Part shown: positions 35,741-47,190 of the stretch, one piece after another
Layout: each line of letters starts with the position of its first letter
Numbering within the stretch: the stretch's first letter is position 1
NCBI GenBank assembly: GCA_963169105.1
Contig: OY720639.1
Location: 124,455,117 to 124,519,116, forward strand
Reading direction: 5' to 3'
DNA from: Ceriagrion tenellum
Taxonomy: Eukaryota > Arthropoda > Insecta > Odonata > Coenagrionidae
DNA length: 64,000 nt
The notes under the pieces: generated by a model
The model's database searches: none
Told to the model about the DNA's origin: nothing
Seen by the model: only the letters and a program-made list of their open reading frames with translations
Made by a program: the position numbers and the translations under genes

Positions 35741-37690
35741 GGAGAGGTGTCTGTGGAATCCCGATTGCCTCGTGGGTGCCATGTTAAGGGCATTTCATTA
35801 GTTTAGTACTTCGTCCGTCGGAAGTTCCGTTAAACTGTTGAAATTTCGTCGCTTTTGTTAAAAGTGACGGTGACTTAGGGATTCTGTTCACATTTCCTGC
35901 ATGTCGAAAATGATTTCAATTTTGGTTTGATTCCCCCAAATAAACGACCAATGAATTTTATATTGCGCCTTGAAATGTAATTTAGAGTTGCGCTTTGTTC
36001 TTATGGCTTCTGCTCAAATGCTTAAATAATGAAAACAATAAAACGTTATGATAGAATCTCATAATAAGCAGAAAAAAATTTCTTGGGAGGTATTTGTGAT
36101 ATATATCTACGTCACCTAATTGCGTAATTAAAAGCTCTACATTGTTACATTTAACTGTCAAGCGTGAAGAAATGCCATAAAGGATGCTAGATATAAAAGG
36201 TTATTATGCGTCAAATTTGGAGAAGACGATTTGAGGGTGTGCTCCATGGTAATTATTGTTCAATATCAAAGGGAATATGGGTACGAGGACTAAGTTGCAC
36301 AAAGGCAATAAAAGTTCTCGAGAAAAGATTAGCCAGCGATGTTTTACAATTGAATATTTTGTTTTGAAAAAGGATATTGATGTTTCACAACGCAAGAGTA
36401 ATGGGATTTTGAGGTTTTTAAGCTCATTGCGTTAAATAACTTTAGTTCATTAAAGGATTATTTATTGTAATAATTTAGTCTTCTTATTCATGGGAAATGC
36501 AACGCTCATAAGAGAAAACGGCTGTGAAAACGATCTTCTCTTAGTGACAAGCTGTAATTACTATCATTAATCATATGCAATTCCTGATAGGTTTTTGTTA
36601 ACCGAGAGCAGGAACAGAAACGTTTAATAAGTCCAAAAAGGACTAAAGTGATGCGTCAAGTTTTAAATAAAAATAAACTTCAACAGAAAAATACATAGCT
36701 CCTTGTGTCACTTGGAAAGTTTGCTTAATGCTATGCAATTCTTACGAATATGTTGGTGGTCTTCTTTGATGAATGAGAAAGTTATTCCTCTCAACATAAA
36801 CAAAACTTCAAGTTAATTCTAGGCTGATGTCTGGTGTGCTCCACCGTATAATTTTATCGTATCCACAGTGAATATCCACTTTAAATACGATCAAAAACAG
36901 CTGACCGGAAGCGATCTTTTACTTATTTGATTATACTAAACTATACATCTGGGAAATGATAATTGTATTTTTTCAGAAAGAATAAAATATAGTTAAATTT
37001 CCAATAGATTGATTTATAAAAATTCTTGTTTTACATAGACAATTGTGTTAGTGAAACATTTATGAGGTAACATCTTCATCCGGTTAAACCGTGGGTTTTC
37101 AAGCACCATGCTTCATAACCTACTAGCGCATGCTTATAAAATATTACCACTTGCAGTTGGAAATAATTTATGCCAGGAGAGGACAAAATCATGCATATGC
37201 CAATCCGTTTGAGTCGGGTTTTAAAGTCCAATAGAAATGCGTATTATTTATATGAATCTATACTCTTTTAGCTAAGCTTGATACATTAGAATATATCCAA
37301 ACTGTTTATTTTTTTGATGCAATCAGTTAATTACTTATGGGCTATATTTTGAAATATACTTCGATTTTTTCTATGCTACTCTGGTCCTTGAACTTGAAAT
37401 TACTTTTATCCCAAATTAAATTTGCTAATCACCTTAAATTAACCCTTTTTTAAATCAGTTATTTAATTTAGGATGTAGCCCATTTTGTGATTGGCTGTTA
37501 TAATTTGGTTTATTTTCTTCATGTTTTTATCATATTGACTTGGTTGATATTTTTCAATTATATTTATTAGAGTTCATTAATTTTTTCACAGCTAAGGAAC
37601 TCATGGTGCTTAAATATGAATATTTTTGTTTTCCTTTTCTTTTTTCTTGGATTAATTCAATTTTTTACATTTGTTTTCGCTTCTCCTTCA
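35741..37690. other. unannotated AT-rich DNA
   Basis: No supported gene or repeat. Confidence 0.45.
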
Positions 37691-37897
37691 TCAAGGAAAG
37701 AAAATTCTTATATTTTTATCTAGGCCGATTCTCAACAATTTTGATTGATTAACTGCCGGTCCGTCAAGACCAGCGGAAGTAAACCTAGTTACGACGTTTT
37801 TGTCTTGCTCAGCCGCTTGCTGTATTTCATTGACTCTATCGTTGGGCCTTTTCCTCAATTTTGGGTTCCTCACTTCCTTTAATGTTTCATTTCTCAT
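37691..37897 (-). CDS. protein-like short frame, unrecognised
   Basis: This 68-codon minus-strand frame has a varied, charged composition in otherwise AT-rich DNA, for example RKRPNDRVNEIQQAAEQDKN and VVTRFTSAGLDG. An AG preceded by a modest pyrimidine tract (GTTCTGGGTCTTAGCAG) abuts its ATG. I find no good donor within it and recognise no family. It could be an exon, a fragment of a mobile-element protein, or chance. Confidence is low. Confidence 0.2.
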   Translation of the reverse strand: MRNETLKEVRNPKLRKRPNDRVNEIQQAAEQDKNVVTRFTSAGLDGPAVNQSKLLRIGLDKNIRIFFP

Positions 37898-38302
37898 CTG
37901 CTAAGACCCAGAACGAGCTTGCTATCACTTTTTCATTATTTTCAATTAACCTTTCAGTCTATTTTAATTATTTTATGCAAAAGAGGGAGAGAAGTTCTCG
38001 TTTCTTCGAATATTTAATAACTCTTGGCTCGTTCCACATGAAGATATTGATGACAGAGCCCTTTTAAACGCCTTGAATTTTTGTAGCTTACTTTAATGTG
38101 CTTTTATCTATTCATTTAATGCTTACTGTATTTATATTAGATATATCCGTGCACTTTTCACCTGGTGAATGTTGTCTGAGCTACGGTAATTTTATTTTGC
38201 TTTAAGTGATTTATGTACACTTTATTTCTCTCCCGTATCTCATCATATCGGGGTGGTTTTTGTCGAAAAATGTTTTTCACATTGATAGAGTATCTTAATG
38301 TC
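37898..38302. other. unannotated AT-rich DNA
   Basis: No supported feature. Confidence 0.45.
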
Positions 38303-38321
38303 TCTCTAGCTATGCTAGAGA
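38303..38321. repeat. perfect 8-bp hairpin, three-base loop
   Basis: TCTCTAGC and GCTAGAGA flank TAT. It is small, and no function is indicated. Confidence 0.55.
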
Positions 38322-39150
38322 TCTAAAAGTTTGGTGCATAAGGATAAAGGAAACTAAGTGCACTGGGCTTACAGGTTTAGGAACACAGTGAAAAAATAGA
38401 AATAATTTTGGTGTGAATGGAAGGGAGGCTGCTCATAATATGTTTTCTTCTTTCGTTACTCGCATGTATGTTAAAATGATTTAGCCCCTTATATAAATGC
38501 TTCAGGTCTTAGGCATAAACTTAGAAAAAAGTCTTAGGTACCAGATTGTGAAATGCTTTTGGGGTTTACTTTTGATCTGTCATTATTTTTTTCTCTGTAA
38601 ATTCATCAAAGATCTACGTAAGATGAAGTTAAAGTGCGGAGTTTATACGTTGCATATGTGACAATTTTCTTATTTTTAGCTGCCCTTAAGCCCTTATAAA
38701 ATAACTTACACTATTAAATACGAAGCCATCATAGTGGCAACGGAACATTTGCAAAATATGGAGCAAGATAAGCCACAGTAGGTCCCTATGTTGAAAATAA
38801 TTCAATCGCTGGAGTTCAATGAATTCAATCTGATTACTCGTGGTGCCCCACTAAATTAATGCATTTATATCTGTATTAGTTAAAAAAATTTCTGTTAAAA
38901 CAAGATTTTGATTTCTAAGTACTCCATAGTGATAATCATTCCAAAGTGAATTTTTAAAATATATTCCCTCGAAAAAAACCGAGCAGGCTTTGCAAACCTC
39001 TTGATGTTGATTGCACGAGACAATTTATCGCATGAGGTGCGCCTCTCTGTAGTTAAAAAACCGCAGATTATTTCGTCTTTTTGTGTCTCATTTATCTACC
39101 TTTCTATATCCTCGTGCTCCGCACGTTTTTCATTTGATGTCGACGATAAA
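38322..39150. other. unannotated AT-rich DNA
   Basis: No supported feature. Confidence 0.45.
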
Positions 39151-39600
39151 ACTACCAATTTCCTCACCTAACATCGTTCCTCCACTCACCGTTCATAAAA
39201 ACAAGGTTGCGCATTAACTATTCATGTTTCGGTCCCGTTTAATCTCGGTGGAGCCCGTCTATTTCCCTCCCTCATGCTCCTTTCCGCGTCCTGTCCATAT
39301 TAGCCTTACGACTCACTCAGCCTCTGCTGTCAGCGTCTCCACTGTTTGCTCGACGGCCGAACAGGAAATCATTTGCGATTGGTCCAAGGGCGCATTAGAC
39401 TCGTGCGTGGAAGTGAGGAGTCTTCGCGGAAGTGGGATGAGGATATGGAGAATTTAAATGTGCAGTCGGATTCAAAGGGATACAGCGAGAGAGAGAGAGA
39501 GGGAGACAGAGATAGACAGAGAGACGTTGAGCGGTTAAGAATTTCAAAAATGCGGTTGGACGGTATTATTTAGTCTGAGCGGATTAAGGGGGTGTGAGCA
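39151..39600. other. GC-enriched patch with GA microsatellite
   Basis: It runs from pyrimidine-rich (39190-39350) to purine-rich (39400-39580), with a GA run at about 39487-39502 that extends imperfectly to 39525. Two overlapping frames (39224-39573) lack a domain. It resembles the other GC-enriched patches; a regulatory role is speculative. Confidence 0.4.
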
Positions 39601-40273
39601 TTTGGACGATGGTTAGGTAGGAAAAGGATTACTGAGAAACAGTTTTGAAAGGAATGGGGAAATTCTCTGATTAGTCGAGACGTCAGGTTAGTCCACTTTT
39701 TTCACATGGATTTCACTTTGGTAGAGAATTTTTTAACGCATGTTAAAATACACGGATAAGACAACTAAAGGTGAACTAACCTTGTCTGGTACAAGCACGG
39801 TTGAATGTGATACGTTCCCTTGCAGAGAAATCATAGGTGAGAACAATGAAGTGACTGTTGACTGAGATTTAAATGTAGTAAAACAAGAGTGTGAATGTCT
39901 GTTAAGTTCCTCCAATTCTCAGTTTAAATATAAATTAATTTTTACTTTTGGTTTTATCGTCATTCTCTTCTGTTGTTCTGATTTTCTTCTAGCATTAGGT
40001 ACCTAGGTATGAGCGGGAGAATATAGGTAACTTTTTCTCCGATCAAGCAGCTCTCTCGGGAGTAAAAAAACTAGTTATATCCTTTAACTTATAGCGAGTA
40101 TTCTGTAAAATTGTTCAATTGACTGCATTTTCTGATAATATAGCGTTTAACTAGTATGTTGAAGACCCATTTTAGAGTGTTTATTACTGGAATATGAGCT
40201 GTATGTCTCTGATGGCTGTGTAGAAAGAATTTGATTAATACGATTTGTAATAAGCATCCGAAAAATTTAAAAT
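39601..40273. other. unannotated AT-rich DNA
   Basis: No supported feature. Confidence 0.45.
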
Positions 40274-40358
40274 AATTAGATCTTAAGACTAATATATTTT
40301 GTACCATGTAACCTCAATTAGATCTCAAGACTAATAACATTTGTACCATCTCTGTAAC
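40274..40358 (+). repeat. two-copy tandem repeat, 42-base period
   Basis: AATTAGATCTTAAGACTAAT and AATTAGATCTCAAGACTAAT start 42 bases apart. Each is followed by TTTGTACCAT. It is a recent local duplication with a few substitutions. Confidence 0.7.
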
Positions 40359-43300
40359 GTAAAGTAATGCATATGAAGACTTAATAACTTATTGGGATGA
40401 TGTTAGCAGTGGTAAGTGTTCTATTTCAAATTCCAATCAGTATAAATTGATCTGTAATTCTTTATTTATGGGATAATTCATTGATATAGGTTCAATGGAA
40501 ATAAAAATGAGCCATTACTCAATATGCATCAAATGCACCTGTCAATCGGTTTATATTGGCAGCGGTGAGCTTTTATTGAATGCGGGAAAGTTGCTGAGGA
40601 AATATAAAATCAAGTTCGTCGGACTAAGAGAAAGATTAAAGACGAAAAATTTCACGCTGTCGTTGGAAATTTCACGCGCTGGTTGCGCAGTCGAATGCTG
40701 AACTCAGCCGCTTGTAGTAGTAGTAGGCGCTTGGGGGATGGAGGTGGACGAATAGGTTTAGGTGAGGAGGGTTGGTAGAGTTGGGGAATGCGGGGTCGAC
40801 CAGGGAAAGAACCGATAAGACAAAGTGGAGGAAAGTTTCTTTTCTCTGATAGACACAAAATCATACGGTTAGCTGGTTACGGGTGCTTTCCCTCCCTCCC
40901 CTTTTCTCGTCCCCTTGAAGAGAAATAAGGGGTGGGAGAAAATTCCCCAGGATCGATAAATAACTTCAATTCGTTTCATAGGGGGAATCTCGTTAAATCA
41001 TTCGGAAGACAAATTTCCTAGGAGTTGAGTGGAAAAGAGAGCATTTGATTTTATTCGTCGACTTTCTTACTACCCACTTCATTTTCTTCCTTCACGGGGA
41101 ATTCCTAAATTTGTTCTCGAGGAGTAGATCATTATTTTTTTGGGCCATTTATGTGGGAAAGTTCGACCCATGCATTGATTTATTCGTGATTAGATGCATT
41201 TCATTTCTTTGTGGTAGACTTGAAGGGAAATTAAACGGGATTTCCTCAGCATTTTAACTGCTTTGCATTTGGATTGCTCTAAAGAATGCTGTACTTAAGT
41301 AAATAAATGTCATTTAAGTATAAATTAGCATTCACATTTAGTTACAACTTTGCTTTTAAAAAACAAAAACTCTTGGTGTTTGGGTGTCGTTGGAAATTGA
41401 AAGCATTAGGCTGTAAGCTACCAGAGCGAGAACATTGGTTTAATTTTCAATGCAGTATTACCTTATAAACAAACAAAGAGGTCAGCAAATCTTCAAAGTT
41501 TTGGCTCATAAGTTGGCAGAAATGTTTTGGTTGTCTTGTTATTAATCAAGAATAAGCATTTCTCTCCTAATAAGTTTTTATGCTTCTAAATGTTAAAGCA
41601 TCAACTAAATTCTATTTGACGAGACGATGGATACAATTGCCTATAACTTTACTCCAGTATTTACAAAGATAAGGATTTAAATTAAGTTTTTAATAAATCC
41701 TTATTAACATTTTAAGCGGTAATGAAAGCTCTGTCTCTGATGCGTATAACGTATATATGCCATATCTCGGTTTGTAGTTTAGTCAAGCTTTACATTTGAC
41801 TTTTCAATCGATTTTCCAGGAAATTTACCGTCTGCGGCTGCATCTATGGATACTGAGCTCGAAAATAAAGCGTGAGGGTAAAAGACGAGATTTATGAGTG
41901 TATAATACGAGAGCCCTTGTATCAAAGAGACGTATCAGAGAATATATTGTGTGCTACGTTAGTGAATTATAAGCTGACGCCTGTTCTGCAAATGTTACAT
42001 AACCTTTCTTATGAATGTAATTGATAGCGAGCGAAGGAGTATCAGAATTCGGTAGGTTGTCACCATACCTTGGTAATGTTTGCGTCTTTCCCGTTGCACC
42101 CTATAATTCCATACCTAGCCCTACCGTTATATCTTATAATATGCCGCGCCACTTTTCCATCCCTCTGCTCCGGTATTCTCTCCGTTTCTCCAACTTTCCT
42201 CCATTTTGCACCCTCTAGTCCGAGGTTTTCACCACCTTGAAACTTTCAGAAGGACCAAGTTTTTCCGTGTTTTTAGCCGGAAGGCATTATGGTCTCGGGC
42301 TCTATGCGTGAGAGTGCGACCCTACCTCCATGTTGAGGGCTTGAGTAAGAAAGACAGGCGGTTGGAGAAAAAGGAGGGAGTCATAAGATGACCAAGCGGA
42401 AGTAGAAGTTTTGAGGCCGAGTGAGTAAAGGCGACCGAGGGTTATTTCTGAGGACTTAGAGCATGGAGGAGATTGATGGTTGAAGTTATGACGCAACCAA
42501 GTTGTGACGTGCTTTCTAATCGTTAAGATGAGTACCTACTTCTGGCCGGGCTGGACAGCTTTAGTGAGCCACAGCGACGAAGCCTGTGGCGTTGGAAGTT
42601 GCTGGAGAGGTCTGCACACATTTTCAATTTTTTCTGTGCCTTCTCTACGCTTGCATCGGCGGACGTCGGCGTAATCATGCTGGGATAACGTTTGCATATC
42701 CTCTTTAATGTATCCTCTTGATGCTAATTTATCTTATCGATTCATCCCAGGGAAAGCATGCGTCAACTTGTTTTACATAAAAGAGATATGTTATTATTTT
42801 GAGCATGACAAATTTGATCCAATCTAGTCTTACAGTTTATTTATTTACTGTAGAATTTTACCATAAAGCGTGATTAAAAACCTTTCCGTCTTATTAATGT
42901 GATAAATTTGTATTCAATATCTTAAGTAGCATTGGCGGAAATGAAAATTAGGGAAAATTGGGTGAATTGGAAAGATGCCATTGCAGTAGATAAAAATGGT
43001 GCGAGTTGTATCCGGTCGATAATTTTACCTTGAACTAATTAGTTCTTAATTATAAAGGAAAGGAACGAGCATTGACAAGGCCTATATTTTATTTTCGAGT
43101 ATGTTTAACAATTTTTTACACCCTCGATTCAAATAGTAAAATTGGAAGCAAAACGATCCTATTTGGAAAATGTTTACCTTCTTTTGCTTTTCTATCTGGC
43201 AGAAATAAAGTTTATTAGAAAGATATTTATTTTTATTATAATTCATACATAGAGCTATATGCCGACCTGCTATTGATTGTTTCAGATATCTTATATTTTT

Positions 43301-43408
43301 AGGGAAACAGAATAGCGCTTTAAAGAGGAAGCCTCAACTTTTTTACTACTACTTATGAAATGAACAACATGAATTATATACTTTTTAAGGTTTCCGCAGC
43401 GAGCAGGT
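40359..43408. other. unannotated DNA
   Basis: A mild GC-rich stretch at 40640-40960 includes a doubled AAATTTCACGC, and another lies at 42100-42660. The open frames have no recognised domain. Nothing else is supported. Confidence 0.4.
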
Positions 43409-43546
43409 ATTCCTTCCATTCTTCTTTCGGGATTCGGCCGCGTCGTTGTTTTCATCTTCGACCTGAAGACGCCTCCAGGATAGGAGGAGAAGAGTTGTCA
43501 GAAAAACAACTATGCGGCCGAATCCCGAAAGAAGAATGGAAAGAAT
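43409..43546. mobile_element. foldback element around a hammerhead-like core
   Basis: Arms 43409-43441 and 43514-43546 are reverse complements at 32 of 33 positions (inner part TTTCGGGATTCGGCCGC). The 72-base centre contains GACCTGAAGACGCCTCCAGG, closely related to GACCTGAGGAAGCCTGCAGG at 46186, next to the Penelope-like endonuclease remnant. This ties the foldback to Penelope-type 3' ends. The high arm identity suggests recent origin or gene conversion. There is no coding capacity; the 62-codon frame across it is a by-product. Confidence 0.65.
43463..43512 (+). ncRNA. hammerhead-ribozyme-like motif
   Basis: CTGAAGA (43463-43469) fits the CUGANGA core. Stem II is CCTCC (43472-43476) with GGAGG (43483-43487). 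GAAG (43489-43492) stands where GAAA is expected. Stem III is AGTTGT (43493-43498) with ACAACT (43506-43511) around a seven-base loop, ending in UA at the expected cleavage side. The foldback arms could act as a long stem I, though 21 bases separate the left arm from the core. One changed core base and this offset make activity uncertain. Confidence 0.45.
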
Positions 43547-45166
43547 GAATTATGTACTTGTTGTGCATGTACATGATTTTTAAAGCGTGCCGATTATATT
43601 TGTGCTGGGATAAATTCTTTATTAATGTGCTATGTTAACAGTCACTTGGAAAGCTAGAACGGCAGGACATGAATAAATACTACTTTTGAACGAATTAGCT
43701 GGCTAATAATTAAATCTACCTCCATGAATAGTATTTTTATATAATATTTCGGAAAAATTTATTTCACAACGTTAGATTCAGAAATAATTTTTATTTTCTT
43801 TTTATCATTGTCAGAATATTCAAGATCCACATTGACTATGCAAATTCTTCTTCCGTTATTTTTTTATCCTCAAAATAGTTTGTCAGCATCTATGAAACAG
43901 GTTTTATCCAGTCCAGCATTATTCATGTTGCCCATATTTCCCTGTGTATCCCCGGCTATGACCGTCGCTCTTGGCCAATGGATACGGTCTTGCCTTGCTT
44001 CATCGACTGTTTCAGCATGAAATCAATGCACCTCCCGAACCCTGGCTTTCGCGAGCCAACAGGCACTCCCACCCATGGCTCCATTCGAACTAATGGTGGC
44101 GAATATCCCTACTTCCTCCGGTAATGGGGGGGAGGTGTTGTAGGTGAGACCTAGGATAGTAGGGAGAGCTCACCTAGATATTTCATAGGCAATATTTTAT
44201 GTGATGAAGGTGCACTGGTAATGGCGTCTTTTTCTTAACGTCATCTTAATCATTTTTATACCGAAAAATGTATATTATATAGAAATTATTATGGGGCAAG
44301 TTACACATGTTAACTGATTGTCCAGAGATGTAAGATAGACTACTGATTGCTCAGTTTCTTGCTCGTAGACTTGAGAAAATATGATCTTTCCCTAAGTGAC
44401 TTACAAGCCAAAGAGATTGCTGTAAAACTTACAGTCATTATGTCCCGTGTTGAATTCTATAATCCCAGCGAGTTACGTTCGGATGGTTTCTCCATGCGCT
44501 TCTGTATCTACGGAATCTATCTACAGTTTTCAACTATCTGTAAGCGCATACATAAATATTTTTCAAGACGTTAAAATGCCGAGACTCACTTAGCAAGCTG
44601 GTGACAGAGATCATCTCCGAAATGGCATACACGCATATTGCCATTTTCCTCTTTGGTGCAAAATATCTCCCATAAAATCAATACTTGACGTAATAAATAT
44701 GTGTAGGAAATAATTGTGGCTCAATGATGAGTGACAATCATGATAAGTTCATTCAGACTGATTATACAGTGCATCGATCGTCAGTGATAACGTTTGCCCT
44801 GGACACATTTATCCTTGGTTATAGGCAATAATGTACACACTCATGATCTTGTAGCCTAACTTACTTGGTTCGTTTAGCGGCACGAATCGCGATTAAAGGA
44901 CAAAATTAAGATTTTCGACCAATCGTAATGAAATTTCAGGCCCAACGGTTATTGGGACGCTGATTACTACTTCCCTGCTATTTCCAATGAAAATCAAATT
45001 CATGAGGAGGAACTGAGGCCAAGAAACTTTAAAATCAGAAAACCAAAAGTTCGTATAAAACAAATGTTTATAGCTCTAACATGCACAAAAAACGCAGCCT
45101 GTTTACATCTTAGATTAGAAATTTTTAAAATTTTATTTCCCAGTAGCGTGCGGGGCTGAGAACGCT
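43547..45166. other. unannotated DNA
   Basis: No supported gene. The frames at 43808-44020 and 44347-44574 have no known domain. Confidence 0.45.
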
Positions 45167-45239
45167 TTATATCTGACAAGTGTCAGAAGCTGATGACATT
45201 TTATTCTGAGAAGTGCAAGGAGCTTGATATGAAGCAAAG

Positions 45240-45662
45240 TGATTACCTACAATACCTACTATGCCCCCATCTTGACATGGTTCGGAAACATGGTATAGGA
45301 AGATCAAGGATGTGAACAGACTACTAGCATGTACGAATAAATTTCTCAGAAGTAGAGTAGAAAAAAACAGAATGCATAGGATAAGATTTGAAAGAATCAG
45401 GGAAGAATTACTGGAGGAACTGCTAGGAAAATGAATAGAAGCGACGAGGTTGAAATAGTTTGGGCATGTAAAAAGAATGGGAACTATCGGATTCCCCAGA
45501 AAGGTACATGAAACGGAAATGTAAGGAAAATGACCTCGAGGAAGACCAAGAAATAGATGGGTGACTGGAATGGATGAGAGTATAAAGAACCGGGAGTTAG
45601 ATTGGAGCGAGAGGAGAAAAATGGTGGGAGTAATGAAAAAGGTGGAAAGATCAATCAAATAT
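45240..45662 (+). pseudogene. LINE reverse transcriptase C-terminal remnant
   Basis: Read on the plus strand, this encodes the C-terminal part of a LINE-type ORF2 protein, the region after the reverse-transcriptase catalytic core. FGHVKRM lies at about 45459-45479, then PRGRPRNRWV from 45533, preceded by a Leu/Arg-rich stretch (LRSRVEKNRMHRIRFERIRE). This is the usual 'RWFGHVxRM ... GRPRxRW' signature of non-LTR retrotransposons. In-frame stops interrupt it (for example in LK*FGHV and EM*GK*PRGR), and the catalytic and endonuclease domains are missing. The 163-codon minus-strand frame covering it is a shadow. The clade is not decidable from this part alone. It lies 0.2 kb upstream of a Penelope-like remnant on the same strand. 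Confidence 0.75.
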
Positions 45663-45858
45663 ATAAAAATTGGGGAGGGAAATGTAGTAAAAAGATCTCA
45701 TTTGAACATAAAACTGTTCACAATATTCAGCCGATGGAAAAAGTATCATGGTAAAACAAAAAAATTCATTGGTAAAGAAACATTTTAATGATATTTCCTC
45801 TCTGTATTTGTACCTACCACCGTAGTTTACATTTTTGTAAGTCGAATCCGTTTTTCAC

Positions 45859-46208
45859 GTGATCATGTATGAACACCAGGAACACCAAAGAGCCACCAGA
45901 CAGAAGCAGTTCCACCTTTCTGCCATTGCGGAGCATGATTGGGAGGGCCCGCAGCACAATATCCTATTCCCGGAGGCGACCATTATCCACAAAGAAAAGA
46001 GATACTTCCCCTGTCTCATCAGACAAGCGGTGGAAATAACAAAAACCCTCAAAAACTTAAACAGAGACGACGGCTACCCACTTTCCGCTGCTATTCCAAG
46101 AAGAACCGAAGCGGACCAATCAGGGAAGGGGACCGCGAAAACCATCCAATAGACCACGGCGCCTCCCCAACTGGACTGTCACTGGACCTGAGGAAGCCTG
46201 CAGGATAG
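45859..46208 (+). pseudogene. Penelope-like GIY-YIG endonuclease C-terminal remnant
   Basis: The frame from 45859 gives HLSAIAEHDWEG, then ATIIHKEKRYFPCLIRQAVE and NLNRDDGYPLSAAI. The order 'SAxAEH ... REKRYFxRLIxEAxEI ... NLNRDDGYxLS' is characteristic of the C-terminus of Penelope-like retroelement proteins, where the GIY-YIG nuclease lies after the reverse transcriptase. The GIY-YIG motif itself and the whole reverse transcriptase are missing, so this is a 5'-truncated copy. The last part shifts frame (compare 45939-46208). About 35 bases after the frame stop at 46152 comes a hammerhead-like tail. It cannot encode an active enzyme. Confidence 0.65.
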
Positions 46209-46256
46209 CCGGCGAAATATCGTCCTCATCATGAACCAACGCGGTGGAAACCCCGG
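46188..46256 (+). ncRNA. hammerhead-like tail of Penelope remnant
   Basis: CTGAGGA (46188-46194), stem II GCC/GGC (46196-46198 with 46211-46213), then GAAA (46214-46217), followed by ATCGTC and CAACGCGGTGGAAACCCC. The order matches the terminal motif at 15124-15193 (core, GAAAC, GTC, CGTGGTGAAATCC). The U of CUGAUGA is G and stem III is unclear, so it is probably inactive. It marks the 3' end of the Penelope-like copy. Confidence 0.4.
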
Positions 46257-46289
46257 AAAACGGGTTAGACTTACATCCAAGCCCCGAGG

Positions 46290-47190
46290 TTGCCTTTATT
46301 AGAGTTTATATTCTTCCATTCCCCTATTGCATTCGTTGTGTATCTAATATTTTCTCGTTACTCCACACACCCAACGCAGCATCCTCATTTCTGATACATC
46401 TAGGTTTCTTTCCTGGACCAATGCAATCAACTTCGTTCCTGACCTACACAGCATAGCAGGCGTCACCTATGAATTGAATTTGTTTCCTTTTATCTTGCAA
46501 CTCACCTTCCTACAGCATAGTAATCCACTAATTTTCTCCAGTTCAGCCATCCACAGTTTGTCCTGTTTTATTCAATTTTCAATACTCTGCCACTCGGTCA
46601 GTTTGATCCATGGTACTTGAACTTCTTAATTGATGGGCTTGCTCTTCCTCTTTAAACTTTACGGGCAGGTTATCTACGATATTTGCTGTCATGTATTCTT
46701 TTATTAACCTGCTAATCATTATTTTTCTCTATTCTAAAGCCTTTTTCATTTCTTTAAACTTCAACTATAGCTTCTCCCTGGTCCAAATATAGAGGTCGAT
46801 ACGAATCATCCACAAATAACATTCTCTAAGGTGATAGACTCTTTACATTCTTTTCATCGATAACCATAGCTATATTAAAGAGATACGGCTGAAAACTGAC
46901 CCCTATTGTGGTCTTACGTCTACGAGGAATCCTTTCGTTCTGCCTACACTGTTCCTTCTCTCATTTCTTGCACTAACCTCATCTACTTGTACAGAACTCT
47001 CTTCTCTCTTATACTTCTCCCTACCTCTTTTCTGGGGACTCTGTCATTGCCTTACTTGAGGTTAATGAGTGTTATAAATAGCTCATAATGTACTTTTCTC
47101 CATCAGTTGCCCCATCGTAGATATTGCATCGGTCGTTTCGCCCCCTTGCAAAAACCCAAACTACTCGTTACAGATCTCTGTCTCTGAGCG
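46290..47190 (-). pseudogene. RTE-like reverse transcriptase remnant
   Basis: Read from 47190 down on the minus strand, fragments of a reverse transcriptase appear in the right order. FGFLQGGETTDAI (about 47160-47122) matches the 'YGFRxGRSTTDAIF' block; NDRVPRKEV follows after a stop, as in 'YDRVPREVLW'. Near the end comes SEMRMLRWVCGVTRK (about 46395-46351), as in the C-terminus of RTE/endonuclease-reverse-transcriptase proteins. The stretches between hold many stops and frame changes, and the catalytic FADD box is not recognisable. This is an old, inactive copy, in opposite orientation to the two retroelement pieces just upstream. The exact ends are estimates. Confidence 0.7.

Noticed and set aside
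35247..35801. 184-codon frame
   Set aside because: Low complexity at the start, then runs through a tRNA-derived SINE head.
45167..45658. 163-codon minus-strand frame
   Set aside because: Antisense shadow of the LINE remnant, whose + strand reading has the recognisable motifs.
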